A DNA stretch of 64,000 nucleotides from Paenibacillus sp. (GCF_031177825.1 NZ_JAPSKE010000004.1:248001-312000), one strand, 5' to 3'. Positions 27,980-36,516 are shown, counted from the stretch's first letter. A program made the numbers and translations. Notes: generated by a model not told the origin, from the letters alone.

Positions 27980-28054
27980 ACGCGCCTCCACTCCTTACTT
28001 GCGTCATGCAAATAAGGTATGCGCATCCGCCCATGGGAATGAATTGTCCGAAAG

Positions 28055-28071
28055 GATAGGCAAGCCCTATC
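28055..28071 (-). terminator. Weak hairpin after the GH127 gene
   Basis: A 6-base-pair stem (GATAGG/CCTATC) with a 5-base loop immediately follows the stop codon; the following minus-strand sequence is only moderately T-rich (CTTTC). Confidence 0.35.
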
Positions 28072-28074
28072 ACG

Positions 28075-29955
28075 TCATTCCTTCGTTACGGGAAATTCGG
28101 CGATCCGCAGCTTCGCGGACGCGTACGGCACTAAGACGATCTCTTCTTCGGCTTCCGTCGAGGCGACCGGACTGGGCGGCAGCTCCCCGGCGGAATTCAA
28201 CTCCTCCCGCCATTGCGCGACGCGCTTCGCTCTCGCTTTCAACCGTACCGGCGCCTGTTCGGCCAAATAAGGCTGTTCCCGGACCTCCGCTTCCTCGACG
28301 GCGAAGGCGCCGCTCTTCCCGCCCGCCGTCAGTCCGTAGTTCCAAGCGGCCCCGGGAGCGGGAACGATTTCCCAGTCCGCGAACGGAAGGTTGCCCGATC
28401 GACGCGACCAGCGCTCCGGCAGCGGCAGCGCATATACAAGCGGACCCCGCGTGACGCCGACCGCGTCGTTGGCTCGCTTCTCCAACGCGACCTCCATCGG
28501 CAGCGAGACGGTTACGCGGTCGCCCGGCGCCCACTCGCGCTCGACCGTCGCGAACCCCGAGACGATGTCGAGCGCGACGTCCGCTCCGTTGACGCGAACC
28601 TGCGGCCGGCCGCACCAAGCCGGCATGCGAAGCTTCAACGGGAAGCGGCAAGCGCGGCTCGGGCGGACTTCGATCTCGACCGCGTCGCGGAACGGATATT
28701 CGGTCCGCACTTCGAACGTCGCGTCGACGCCGCCGGCCACCTCGGTGTTCACCGCGCAAGGGGCGTAAGCGATCAACGCGACGCCACCGTCGGGCGCCCC
28801 CATCCAGAGTCGGGCGGCGAACTTCGGCCACCCTTGATGCATGTTCGCCGTGCAGCAGCCGAAGTTCGGCTCCAGTCCGAACATATTCGCGTCATCTCGG
28901 TTTTCCGTCCAATTGCGGTGCTCCTTCGTGCATTTGATCTGATTGACTTGCTGCACGTATTGATGGCTGGTCCAATCGGCGGAGATCGTCGCCGGCAGCG
29001 CGTTGTAGGCGACCCGCTCCAGAATGTCCCCGTACCAGCCGTCGCCGAAGATCCGCACGAGATGCTCCAGCGTGTACATGTACTCCACGACCGCGCACAG
29101 CTCTACGCCTTGACTGGGATGCGTGCCGGCGAGCCATTCGTCGCCCGAAAACATGCCGTGCAGCTGCCCATGGTAGCGCATCAGCGCTTCGATCCCCTTA
29201 CGGGAAGCTGCGCGGTGCTCCTCCCGGTTCGACATTAAAAAATACAGCGCAGGCTCCTTCAGTCCCATCGCCACATTGACGACATGGATGCGATGATCGA
29301 ACTTCGTCTGATACCGCCAATACGGAAAATCGGTAAACAGACCGGTCCAATCCTCCGTCTGCGCGTGAATCGTCGCCGCCAGTTCCAACAGAAATCGCTC
29401 GCCGGTGCGCCGATACAACCATTGAAGCGACAGGATCGCTTCGCCGCCCCGCGCTTTGCCCCAGTCCCTTAGCGGTCTTTCTTCGATATGCGCCGACTGA
29501 TATCGGAAGTAGTTCAACAGGAACGGAACGACGCGTTCGTCCTCCGTCGCTTCCGCGTACTGAATCAACGCCTTGACCATTACCATGCGCGGCCACCAGT
29601 CTTCTTCGTCCGCCGGACCGAATTGCCCGTCCGGCTGCTGACTGCGCAACGTCCACTCGATCCACGGATGCGCTTCGGCCATCAAGGCTTCGTCCTGCAG
29701 TAAATAAGCGAGCGGCAGCAAGCCGTCGATATAATACGGACCTCGCTCCCACCTTTCCCCCGGACCGCCGAGCCAGCCGCTGTCCGGACCGAGGTGGTCC
29801 CAATGGCGGGGCAGCCTTCCCGTGAATCCTTTGGATTGAATGACAAGCTGATCCTTCAACCAACCCGAAGGCAGGATCGATCCGAGCGGCAGCTCCTCGA
29901 ATGCAGGCTCCGCCGGAAGCCGATAAGCAGGTTGTAGTCGATGCGCGATGGTCAA
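28075..29955 (-). CDS. GH127/DUF1680-type beta-L-arabinofuranosidase-like enzyme
   Basis: The 626-residue protein has the (alpha/alpha) barrel and C-terminal beta-sandwich of the DUF1680 family. Visible marks are D-G-L-L-P-L-A-Y near residue 75, the glutamates of V-E-L-C-A-V-V-E-Y-M near residue 285, and the cysteine pair G-C-C-T-A-N-M-H-Q-G-W-P-K near 365. In characterised GH127 enzymes the CC pair and nearby residues hold a zinc ion and a cysteine acts as nucleophile, so L-arabinofuranosides are likely substrates. There is no signal peptide. The start is TTG with AAGGAG 10 bases upstream. The AraC gene on the opposite strand is the likely controller. Confidence 0.85.
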   Translation of the reverse strand: MTIAHRLQPAYRLPAEPAFEELPLGSILPSGWLKDQLVIQSKGFTGRLPRHWDHLGPDSGWLGGPGERWERGPYYIDGLLPLAYLLQDEALMAEAHPWIEWTLRSQQPDGQFGPADEEDWWPRMVMVKALIQYAEATEDERVVPFLLNYFRYQSAHIEERPLRDWGKARGGEAILSLQWLYRRTGERFLLELAATIHAQTEDWTGLFTDFPYWRYQTKFDHRIHVVNVAMGLKEPALYFLMSNREEHRAASRKGIEALMRYHGQLHGMFSGDEWLAGTHPSQGVELCAVVEYMYTLEHLVRIFGDGWYGDILERVAYNALPATISADWTSHQYVQQVNQIKCTKEHRNWTENRDDANMFGLEPNFGCCTANMHQGWPKFAARLWMGAPDGGVALIAYAPCAVNTEVAGGVDATFEVRTEYPFRDAVEIEVRPSRACRFPLKLRMPAWCGRPQVRVNGADVALDIVSGFATVEREWAPGDRVTVSLPMEVALEKRANDAVGVTRGPLVYALPLPERWSRRSGNLPFADWEIVPAPGAAWNYGLTAGGKSGAFAVEEAEVREQPYLAEQAPVRLKARAKRVAQWREELNSAGELPPSPVASTEAEEEIVLVPYASAKLRIAEFPVTKE

Positions 29956-30206
29956 GGTACTCTCTCTCCTTTGCGCCGTGCGTCGGGCACGGCCTTATGA
30001 TCAGTCTCAGTATATAAAACGAAACGAGCCTTCGACAGATCGGATGTGAACCAAACAATCGTACGGAATGAACTTCGTCTGCATCCGCCCCCTCTTTATG
30101 CAATGGCTTACATATGTTATTTTACGTGTATGATCGTCTATATCTCCGACTTGCCGTCATACATTCGTCAAACTTTTGCAACCTAATGAACATAGGAGGC
30201 CCCCCC

Positions 30207-31058
30207 ATGACCGTGCTGCAATTCCTTGCGCCTCCGCTGCCGCATTTCACGATCGGCGGAGAAGATCGATATCCGTCCGGGCGCAAGCACCTTAGCCGCA
30301 GCAAGATCGGGGTATTCGACTTGCTGTTCGTGACGCAAGGCGGCCTCTACATGGCCGAGGAGGACCGAGAGTACGACGTTACGTCAGGGAAGGCGCTGAT
30401 CCTCAGGCCAGACCTCCAACACCATGCGTACAAGCCTTGTACCGCAGACACTCATTTCTACTGGCTTCACTTCCAAACGACAGGCGGCTGGCGGGAGCTT
30501 TCCGACGAGACGCCGAGCGATTATCGGCCGCCGGACGACCCTTATTTGCCGATCGCCTCGTTCATGATCGACTTGCCCCGCTTTTGCAGCTTGGCGAACC
30601 CCGCTCGCATGCAGGCGAACTTCGCCCGTTTGCTCGAGATGCAGACGGCGGCCGGCGCGCCCTGGGAACAGCAAATTTTATTTCAGGAAATCGTTCGAGA
30701 GTTGAATTCCAGGCAGAGGGAGCTGTGGAATTCGCCGGTATATCGCGTGGCCGAGCAGACGGCTTTATATTTGCGACAGCACTACCTCGCGCCGATCACG
30801 AACGCGGCGTTGAAAGAACGCCTTCATTTCCACCCGGCGTATTTGGCGCGCTGCATGAAACAAGTATACGGGTGCACGCCGTTGGCATACGTGAACGGGC
30901 TGCGGCTGCGTCAAGCGAAGTCGCTCTTGATGCGCACCGACATACCCGTACACCGCATCGCGACGGACGTCGGCTTTAACAGCTCCACGTACTTCATCCG
31001 CTGTTTCGTTCAAGCGGAAGGTATGACCCCGAAGTCGTACCGTGCCCTGCATCGATAA
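30207..31058 (+). CDS. AraC-family transcriptional regulator
   Basis: The 283-residue product has an AraC-type cupin N-terminal domain (H-L-S-R-S-K-I-G-V-F-D-L-L-F-V, L-R-P-D-L-Q-H-H-A-Y) and two C-terminal helix-turn-helix units (H-P-A-Y-L-A-R-C-M-K and I-A-T-D-V-G-F-N-S-S-T-Y-F). The ATG at 30207 is chosen since AGGAGG precedes it; an upstream ATG at 30114 has none. It is divergent from the GH127 gene with about 250 bases between them and is its probable activator, sensing an arabinose-type sugar (inference). Confidence 0.9.
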   Translation: MTVLQFLAPPLPHFTIGGEDRYPSGRKHLSRSKIGVFDLLFVTQGGLYMAEEDREYDVTSGKALILRPDLQHHAYKPCTADTHFYWLHFQTTGGWRELSDETPSDYRPPDDPYLPIASFMIDLPRFCSLANPARMQANFARLLEMQTAAGAPWEQQILFQEIVRELNSRQRELWNSPVYRVAEQTALYLRQHYLAPITNAALKERLHFHPAYLARCMKQVYGCTPLAYVNGLRLRQAKSLLMRTDIPVHRIATDVGFNSSTYFIRCFVQAEGMTPKSYRALHR

Positions 31059-31076
31059 GGCTCCGAACGAAAAGAA

Positions 31077-31111
31077 CGCCCTTGCCTCAGGATTCTCCCG
31101 GAGCAAGGGCG
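31077..31111 (-). terminator. Terminator between the convergent AraC and membrane-protein genes
   Basis: A perfect 9-base-pair stem (31077-31085 with 31103-31111) is followed on the minus strand by TTCTTTTC. It can end transcription of the minus-strand operon and may also slow plus-strand transcripts. Confidence 0.7.
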
Positions 31112-31120
31112 CCGACGACG

Positions 31121-31597
31121 CTAGATTACATTCAAGAAGCTAAACCCGTACACGGAACCGACGGCGAACACGATCGTCCACAACGCTAAGCTGACGGTCA
31201 TCCAACCGACGACGCGAATTTTGGAAGCGCCGAACGTCAAAGCCAACACCGCGGCGATATCGGTTCCGACGAAGATCGGCGCGATGAGCGCTAACCCGGG
31301 GATGCCGTACTTTTCCCATATCGCTCTCGATCGCGTTTCCTTCTTCGTCGGACCGGTGATCCCTCTCTTCGCTCTTCTCGCTTGCCTCCATTCCGAGATT
31401 TGCTTGAAGAACAATCCTAGAATCAGGATGAGCAAGAAATTCCCGACGAAAGCCACCACGCTAACCCATATCGGCGACAATCCCCACAGTACCCCAAGGG
31501 GCACGACGAGGGATACGTCCATCCAAGGCGCCGCCGCTAGCAGGAATAAAACAATATATTGCCACATCGCACTCGCTTCTTCAGCCCACTCCAACAC
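31121..31597 (-). CDS. Small-multidrug-export-like (PF06695-type) membrane protein
   Basis: The 158-residue protein has four hydrophobic segments with A-A-A-P-W-M-D-V-S-L-V-V-P-L-G near the start and G-I-P-G-L-A-L-I-A-P-I-F-V-G-T-D-I in the second half, the hallmark of the small membrane family annotated as 'small multi-drug export protein'. Transport function of that family is not well established. The first start is a GTG with a weak GGGGG site; an ATG at 31565-31567 is possible. It is the last of three tightly spaced genes with a membrane protein and an HTH regulator. Confidence 0.7.
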   Translation of the reverse strand: MLEWAEEASAMWQYIVLFLLAAAPWMDVSLVVPLGVLWGLSPIWVSVVAFVGNFLLILILGLFFKQISEWRQARRAKRGITGPTKKETRSRAIWEKYGIPGLALIAPIFVGTDIAAVLALTFGASKIRVVGWMTVSLALWTIVFAVGSVYGFSFLNVI

Positions 31598-31613
31598 CTG
31601 TCCATCCCCCGCT

Positions 31614-32051
31614 TCAATATTGATTGAGCTTGCGGATCGTCAGCCAATACACAAGGTATTGACCCAATCCTAAAGCGCCTATGCCGACTAGCGCCGTCAG
31701 CCGGTAATCCGCAAATACGAAACACGCGCCGGCCGCCGCGGGCAACGCTAACGTATAGTAGATATATACGTTCCGACATGCCTTGAAAGTAACCCATTGG
31801 TGGCCTTCATCCGTCTCGCGAAACTCTGCGGGAACGAACCCTAACGCTTTCACGCGATGCTTCGGATGTCTCCGGTTATACAAAAAAATGAGCGCGGTCC
31901 ATATCGCCGTAACCGCCGTTAGAATCAAGAGGCCAAGACGGAGCAGCGAAGGATCGACCTTCGGAGCCAATAAAGATAAGACGAGAAATCCGATAACGAT
32001 CAAAAGAAAGAACGCCGGGACAAACGGGGATCGCACGATTCGTTGAAGCAT
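31614..32051 (-). CDS. Four-helix membrane protein paired with an HTH regulator
   Basis: The 145-residue product has four hydrophobic segments (two at the N-terminus, two near the C-terminus) and a soluble loop with H-P-K-H-R-V-K-A-L-G-F. It begins 7 bases after the stop of the small HTH gene, with AAGGAG upstream. Small HTH-plus-membrane-protein pairs of this kind are frequent in Firmicutes; the membrane partner often modulates the regulator. No specific function is claimed. Confidence 0.7.
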   Translation of the reverse strand: MLQRIVRSPFVPAFFLLIVIGFLVLSLLAPKVDPSLLRLGLLILTAVTAIWTALIFLYNRRHPKHRVKALGFVPAEFRETDEGHQWVTFKACRNVYIYYTLALPAAAGACFVFADYRLTALVGIGALGLGQYLVYWLTIRKLNQY

Positions 32052-32058
32052 GTAGCCG

Positions 32059-32256
32059 CTACTCCTTTATAAAAAATATGTCTTCGACCGGTACGCGGAA
32101 CGCCTTCGAAATCTTTAATGCCAATGTCACGGACGGGGCGTAATCCCCCTTCTCGATCAGGCCGATCGTCTGCCGAGTCGCCCCGACGGCGTCGGCTAAG
32201 TCCTGCTGCGTCCACTTGTAACGCGCGCGAAGCTCGCGTACCCGGTTTTCAAGCAT
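32059..32256 (-). CDS. Small Xre/Cro-type HTH regulator (YozG-like)
   Basis: This 65-residue protein is just a Cro/CI helix-turn-helix: R-Y-K-W-T-Q-Q-D-L-A-D-A-V-G-A-T-R-Q-T-I-G-L-I-E-K-G ending in P-V-E-D-I-F-F-I. The ATG at 32254-32256 has an AGGA site 8 bases upstream. Upstream lie a 15-base direct repeat and a 7-1-7 palindrome that could be its own operators. It is the first gene of a three-gene operon with two membrane proteins. Confidence 0.88.
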   Translation of the reverse strand: MLENRVRELRARYKWTQQDLADAVGATRQTIGLIEKGDYAPSVTLALKISKAFRVPVEDIFFIKE

Positions 32257-32290
32257 GATCGCGTTCCTTCCACCATGTGATACACCCAAT

Positions 32291-32326
32291 TGTAAATGAT
32301 CTTTGGCGAAATGTAAATGATCCTTG
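32291..32326. repeat. Direct repeat TGTAAATGATCNTTG upstream of the HTH gene
   Basis: Two copies (32291-32305 and 32312-32326) differ in one base and start 21 bases apart, two helical turns. Such spacing is typical of operator pairs for a small HTH dimer. Confidence 0.5.
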
Positions 32327-32338
32327 TCATTATGACAA
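32324..32338. promoter_or_regulatory. 7-1-7 palindrome TTGTCATTATGACAA
   Basis: A perfect 7-1-7 inverted repeat, flanked further out by TGAT and ATCA, so the symmetry extends over about 27 bases. The geometry resembles Fur-family boxes, but the sequence is not the Fur, PerR or Zur consensus. It abuts the direct repeats. Confidence 0.4.
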
Positions 32339-32478
32339 TAATCATTGCCTCATAGTTCAGGGGATTCCGTGAATTCATTCGAGTTTCGTTAAGCTTCGAA
32401 GCTGTTTTACGCGGAGGATATCGAGGGTCAAGGCTTTTCGTTCAGACGCAGCCATGAGCGCAGGTTCGACATAAAAAA

Positions 32479-32511
32479 GGGACCTTACCTTACGGATGCA
32501 AGGTAGGTCCC
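32479..32511 (-). terminator. Terminator of the 84-residue membrane protein gene
   Basis: A 12-base-pair stem with one bulged T is followed on the minus strand by six T. It lies 15 bases after the stop at 32526. Confidence 0.85.
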
Positions 32512-32525
32512 GGTCGTTCGAGCGA

Positions 32526-32780
32526 CTAGACGGTCGATCGCGCCGATCTTCCGCGAGATCCGGACAAATCAGACCGGGTCGAGCGGATCATCGGCAGGAG
32601 CAGCAAGACGGCGGCGAAGAGCGAAACGGCTGCCGCAAGCGGAAGCGCGGACCACTCGAAGACCGTTCGTCCTAGCCCGGTTTGCCTACTAAGAAGCAGG
32701 ATCGAATGTAGGAACAATACGCCTACGCCGCGAAAATCGAGGATTGATCGAGCGGGCGATCCTCGATTGTACGCGTACAT
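32526..32780 (-). CDS. Small two-helix membrane protein
   Basis: The 84-residue product has two hydrophobic segments (V-G-V-L-F-L-H-S-I-L-L-L and L-A-A-A-V-S-L-F-A-A-V-L-L-L-L-P) and a basic, serine-rich tail. GGAGG lies 8 bases before the ATG, and a strong terminator follows, which supports a real gene. It starts 30 bases after the AraC/GyrI regulator stop and may be co-transcribed. No family recognised. Confidence 0.6.
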   Translation of the reverse strand: MYAYNRGSPARSILDFRGVGVLFLHSILLLSRQTGLGRTVFEWSALPLAAAVSLFAAVLLLLPMIRSTRSDLSGSRGRSARSTV

Positions 32781-32810
32781 GAACGATGCCTCCGTTATTC
32801 CAGCCTGAAC

Positions 32811-33695
32811 TTAAGACTGGGTATGGCGCTGGACTTCCATCGGCTGTTTTTTCACGACAGGCACCCATAGCTCGTTTTTGTTTTCTTCCGGCGGCAAATA
32901 GCATTCAATCGCCGGCAAATACGCCAAGTCGTATGCGGAGGTCGGGAGCCATTCGGTATATAACCTCTTCCACATCTCCCCGATCCCTTCCGGTCCTCCA
33001 TCCGCTTCGAAAACAACCCAAGTCGCAGCCGGGAACTCGCGCTTGACCATGCCTTCCGGCGGGGCTTGGACGGACGCGACGGACATGATGTAATGGAACG
33101 ATTCGTTCTTCCCGTGATCGCCGTCCGCGCATACGCCCAAGATGCCTCTCATGTTCGGATGGGATGCCCGCACTTCCCACAGCCTATCGAACAGTCCTTC
33201 CTTCATCGCGCTTGTCCACGCGCGCGGTACGGCATCGGAAGCATCCTCCGTCTTGATCCTCTCTTGCACGCCTACGACGGCGAATGCCTCTGCTTCTTCG
33301 ATCCGATATTTCATTCCCACGACCCCTTGAATCGATATTTGGAAGGAGATTCGCGGATAGGCCCGAAGAGGGGTGCCGCTATTCCGCGCGGCGGTCGGCG
33401 TCGTCCCGTGCAGGTTTAGAAAAGCGCGGGCGAACGCTTCCGGCGACTCATAGCCGTACTTCAACGCGATATCGATCACTTTCGCCTTCCCGCGCTGAAG
33501 CTCGAACGCCGCTAAGGTTAACCTTCTGCGTCTCACATATTCCGATAACGGAACGTTCGTAATAAAGGAGAACATCCGTTGGAAGTGATACACCGAGCAG
33601 CATGCGACTTTCGCAACGTCTTCGTAATCGATTTCTTCTAACATATGCTCCTCGATATAACCGATTGCTCGATTCATCCGGTCGACCCAATCCAT
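32811..33695 (-). CDS. AraC-family regulator with GyrI-like effector domain
   Basis: The 294-residue product begins with two AraC-type helix-turn-helix units (V-A-K-V-A-C-C-S-V-Y-H-F-Q-R-M-F and I-A-L-K-Y-G-Y-E-S-P-E-A-F) and ends with a GyrI/Rob-type effector-binding domain (A-T-W-V-V-F-E-A-D-G-G, Y-D-L-A-Y-L-P-A-I-E-C-Y-L-P). Such regulators bind hydrophobic or drug-like ligands. The ATG at 33693-33695 has AAGGA 8 bases upstream. Confidence 0.92.
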   Translation of the reverse strand: MDWVDRMNRAIGYIEEHMLEEIDYEDVAKVACCSVYHFQRMFSFITNVPLSEYVRRRRLTLAAFELQRGKAKVIDIALKYGYESPEAFARAFLNLHGTTPTAARNSGTPLRAYPRISFQISIQGVVGMKYRIEEAEAFAVVGVQERIKTEDASDAVPRAWTSAMKEGLFDRLWEVRASHPNMRGILGVCADGDHGKNESFHYIMSVASVQAPPEGMVKREFPAATWVVFEADGGPEGIGEMWKRLYTEWLPTSAYDLAYLPAIECYLPPEENKNELWVPVVKKQPMEVQRHTQS

Positions 33696-33880
33696 CGCGA
33701 TCATCCTTCCGACTTCACTATAGCGCATGACGAACGATGGAACCTTGCATTTCATGCACGAGATCGCAAGGGTATTCTTTCATTCGTCGTTCAATATATT
33801 TCTATCAGCGTTGCTAGGGTAAGGTATGTAATGCATTGAAACGGAAATAATACGGTTTATACCCTATCCGCGAGGTCACC

Positions 33881-34348
33881 ATGTTACTATCCTTCTCTAT
33901 CGCCGCAAGCTGGATGCTTATCGCGACGGCGGTTGTCGTTCGAAAGTCGTCGCGTCAGGAATTCGCCTTTGTTTTTCTATTGTCGAATTTCATCAATACC
34001 AATGTTTATTATTGGTCCAGCCAAACGCTTCATATCTTCGAAATCTCGAAGAATCCGGCGAGCTTCGTTTCCTTCTCGCTGCTGCAAAGCGCGATCGTTC
34101 CGCTATTCGTCGCGGTGACGGCGAACGGTTCGGCACTCGTTCGAACCGTCCCCCGCAAGGTCGCCGTACACGTCGCTTCGATCGCGTTTCTTATAGGCTT
34201 GGAGGGTCTTAGCCGCTATCTTCGCATTGTAATTTACAACGAGGTTTACGTATTTTATTGGTTGGCCGGCTATCGTACTCTCTTGTATATCCTGCCGCTC
34301 ATAGCCTTGCGATTCTTTCGAAGGATGTGCATTCATGCAAGGACCTAA
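33881..34348 (+). CDS. Small integral membrane protein, first of a coupled pair
   Basis: The 155-residue protein has about four or five hydrophobic segments with little soluble sequence. GAGG lies 5 bases before the ATG. Its last 14 bases overlap the next gene, so both are translated together. The pair recalls small Bacillaceae membrane-protein families (CBO0543-like), but no firm assignment is possible. Confidence 0.65.
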   Translation: MLLSFSIAASWMLIATAVVVRKSSRQEFAFVFLLSNFINTNVYYWSSQTLHIFEISKNPASFVSFSLLQSAIVPLFVAVTANGSALVRTVPRKVAVHVASIAFLIGLEGLSRYLRIVIYNEVYVFYWLAGYRTLLYILPLIALRFFRRMCIHART

Positions 34349-34847
34349 TTGGCTTTTCGAGAAGGCCTTCGATCTGAACGATTGGTTTGTGCTTGGCTGC
34401 ATCGTCCTTTCGTATAGTTCGATTTATTTTATGCCGAAGCGGTTATCCCAATCTACCATGCTATTAATCTTCCTTTTCAGCGCAACGTTCGCAAGTATAT
34501 TGGACAACTCCATCGGCGGACATATATTCGATCTCTACGACATTATGGACGGGCCGGCCTATACCTTCATGGATTTTACGCTTTACTTTCTTTACGCGCC
34601 GTTCGGCTATTTCTTCGTCTACTTTTACGATCTTTTCCGCGTACGCGGACTCCTGAAAATCGGCTACATCGTGCTTTGGGCCGTCTTTTCGACTGCTTTC
34701 GAGTTATTATGCTCCGTCGTCGGCGTATTCCATTACAAAGATGGATACGGGCTGCATGACTCGTTTATGATATATCTGATCGTGCAAAGCGTCACGATGA
34801 TGTTTTATCATTATATTACGGATCGCCCGCTCGGATCCCCCTCATAA
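34335..34847 (+). CDS. Small integral membrane protein, second of a coupled pair
   Basis: The 170-residue protein has five hydrophobic segments and polar motifs D-L-N-D-W-F near the N-terminus and D-L-Y-D-I-M-D-G-P in a loop. It starts inside the upstream gene. The two proteins are similar in size and style and may form one complex. A GC-rich hairpin follows the stop. Confidence 0.65.
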   Translation: MQGPNWLFEKAFDLNDWFVLGCIVLSYSSIYFMPKRLSQSTMLLIFLFSATFASILDNSIGGHIFDLYDIMDGPAYTFMDFTLYFLYAPFGYFFVYFYDLFRVRGLLKIGYIVLWAVFSTAFELLCSVVGVFHYKDGYGLHDSFMIYLIVQSVTMMFYHYITDRPLGSPS

Positions 34848-34852
34848 GGAAA

Positions 34853-34878
34853 GGCCGCTCTGCGATCGCAGGACGGCC
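34853..34878 (+). terminator. Hairpin after the membrane protein pair
   Basis: A stem of ten pairs with one mismatch (GGCCG...CGGCC outer, TCTGC/GCAGG inner) and a GATC loop lies 5 bases after the stop. A T tract is lacking, so termination strength is uncertain. Confidence 0.45.
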
Positions 34879-34907
34879 CGAATAAATTTCGAAAACGCGG
34901 GAAGTGA

Positions 34908-35081
34908 TCACGACTTCAACCAACGAAAAAATCCGATCTTGCCTTGCCCGCCGCACTTGTCGCATCCGGTCAATCCTACTCCGCTGCAAGAGGTACATTT
35001 GCTTCGGCCGTATTGGACCCCTTCTCCCGAGCACGCGGCGCATTTCACCTTCCCCGTACCTTCGCATGGTTTACACTTCAA
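34908..35081 (-). CDS. Mini zinc-ribbon protein with DnaJ-type CxxCxGxG repeats
   Basis: A 57-residue gene: TTG start with GGGAGG 8 bases upstream. The translation has cysteine pairs C-K-P-C-E-G-T-G, C-A-A-C-S-G-E-G, C-T-S-C-S-G-V-G and C-D-K-C-G-G-Q-G, that is four CxxCxGxG-type units as in the zinc-finger domain of DnaJ, followed by F-F-R-W-L-K-S. It should bind two zinc ions and could be a small chaperone-like or protein-binding module. It stands alone between a plus-strand membrane pair and the anti-sigma gene. Confidence 0.75.
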   Translation of the reverse strand: MKCKPCEGTGKVKCAACSGEGVQYGRSKCTSCSGVGLTGCDKCGGQGKIGFFRWLKS

Positions 35082-35288
35082 TCCGCATCCCTCCCTGGTC
35101 GTATCATGAACGAGGAGACAGACTATCCTTGCGTGTAATTACCGATGTAAGCGTATCACGGGATGGAAATCAATCTCAAGCGCCGATTTCGCTCGCGGGT
35201 CGCGCTGTGGCTTTGACAAGCGAAACGAACCCGCATCAATCGTCGATTCCCTTACGTTTTCTGGAACATTCTGGGTTGTCCATAACGG

Positions 35289-35972
35289 TTATTGCGCGGA
35301 CTCGGCGACCTGTAACGCTTCTTCCCCTGAAATTTGGCCGGTGACGGAATAGTGGATCCCGTTCGCGGTCCAGAACAACTCGGTGAGCCCGGGTTGTTCG
35401 AACACGAATCCGCCCGCATCGCCGACCGTCGTCTTCGAGAACATTTCTGCCGGGAACGCGGCCGGTAAACGGCTGGCGACGAACGTCAATGTCTTCTCGC
35501 CCGAAACGTACGTGAAGATCGCGTCTCGCGCCGGTTCGCCCTCCATCCCCACCGCAACGATCTCCGACAGCGCGAAACCCTTGGGCAGGGCGTTCGGAAC
35601 GAGCAGGACCGGTCCGAACGCCGCCTCCGCCTCTTCAACGGTGCCGAGCGGCGTCGTAATCAATGGAGAAAGCTCCGAGCCGACGGCGCCTCCGTTCGAC
35701 GGCGGCTCGCTAACGGCCGGATTGTCTCCCGGCGCCGGGGCGGCCGGCTGCTGCACCATCGGATAGCCGATCAGGAGCATGACCGCGGCTGCCAACGCCG
35801 CCGTCCCCATCGTCCAAGACTTCGGGAAAGCCGTTCGCCGAACCGCCTTTTCCGCCGCCGCCGCCCGCCGAACTTTCGCTTTCAAATCTTCGCTCATCTC
35901 TATATTGGTAAATAACATCTCGTCCGACTCCTCTCGAAATTGTTGACGCAGCTTACGATCCGTATCCGTCAT
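35289..35972 (-). CDS. Membrane-anchored anti-sigma-type protein (DUF4367-like)
   Basis: The 227-residue product has a charged cytosolic N-terminus (about 50 residues), one membrane helix (G-T-A-A-L-A-A-A-V-M-L-L-I-G-Y) and an extracytoplasmic domain with A-L-P-K-G-F and F-T-Y-V-S-G-E-K-T-L-T-F-V, like DUF4367 sensors. No zinc-binding H-x3-C-x2-C motif is present. The start overlaps the end of the sigma factor gene by 20 bases, with GGAGGAG inside that gene, so it should hold the sigma factor at the membrane until a signal arrives. Confidence 0.85.
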   Translation of the reverse strand: MTDTDRKLRQQFREESDEMLFTNIEMSEDLKAKVRRAAAAEKAVRRTAFPKSWTMGTAALAAAVMLLIGYPMVQQPAAPAPGDNPAVSEPPSNGGAVGSELSPLITTPLGTVEEAEAAFGPVLLVPNALPKGFALSEIVAVGMEGEPARDAIFTYVSGEKTLTFVASRLPAAFPAEMFSKTTVGDAGGFVFEQPGLTELFWTANGIHYSVTGQISGEEALQVAESAQ

Positions 35973-36516
35973 TAAACTCTCCTCCTTCTTTTATTCTCCG
36001 AGCCAACGCCTCGCGCGCCCGGTGCAATCGGTTCCGCACGGTGCCTTCGGGCGTCGACGTCGCATCCGCGATCTCCGGCGTGCTTAGATCCGAGTAATAG
36101 TATAGAAACAACGCTTCTTGGTAAGGGAGGGGCAAGCGAAGCACGTGCTGCAGCAGTTCGCTCTTCTTCATCCGCTCGAGCGCTTCCTCTTCCACGCTGA
36201 TCGTTCGAACCCGCTCCATCCGACCCGGGTCGGTCGGCTGCTCCGAGAACATCCGCACGCCCATCTTGTCTCTGCACGCGTTGACCGCGATCGTCGTCAA
36301 CCACGTCTTCACCGCGCTCTCCCCGCGGAACGACGTCCATGACCGATAAGCTCGCAGGAATACTTCCTGACTGATATCCTCGGCGAGATGCCGATCCCCG
36401 GTATAAAAATAAGCGGTCCGCATGACGGTCGCGCCGTAATGCTCCATGAGCTGCTCGAGCGCTCCCGCGGGATCCTTCGAAAAATCCTCTTTCCTCTTCA
36501 AGCCGGCCGGCTTCAC
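35953..36516 (-). CDS. ECF-type RNA polymerase sigma factor
   Basis: The 187-residue protein has region 2 (H-L-A-E-D-I-S-Q-E-V-F-L-R-A-Y-R-S-W) and region 4 (L-P-Y-Q-E-A-L-F-L-Y-Y-Y-S-D, T-P-E-G-T-V-R-N-R-L-H-R-A-R) of extracytoplasmic-function sigma factors. It begins with GTG, GGAGG 10 bases upstream. It is co-transcribed with its membrane anti-sigma protein. Confidence 0.95.
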   Translation of the reverse strand: MKPAGLKRKEDFSKDPAGALEQLMEHYGATVMRTAYFYTGDRHLAEDISQEVFLRAYRSWTSFRGESAVKTWLTTIAVNACRDKMGVRMFSEQPTDPGRMERVRTISVEEEALERMKKSELLQHVLRLPLPYQEALFLYYYSDLSTPEIADATSTPEGTVRNRLHRAREALARRIKEGGEFNDGYGS

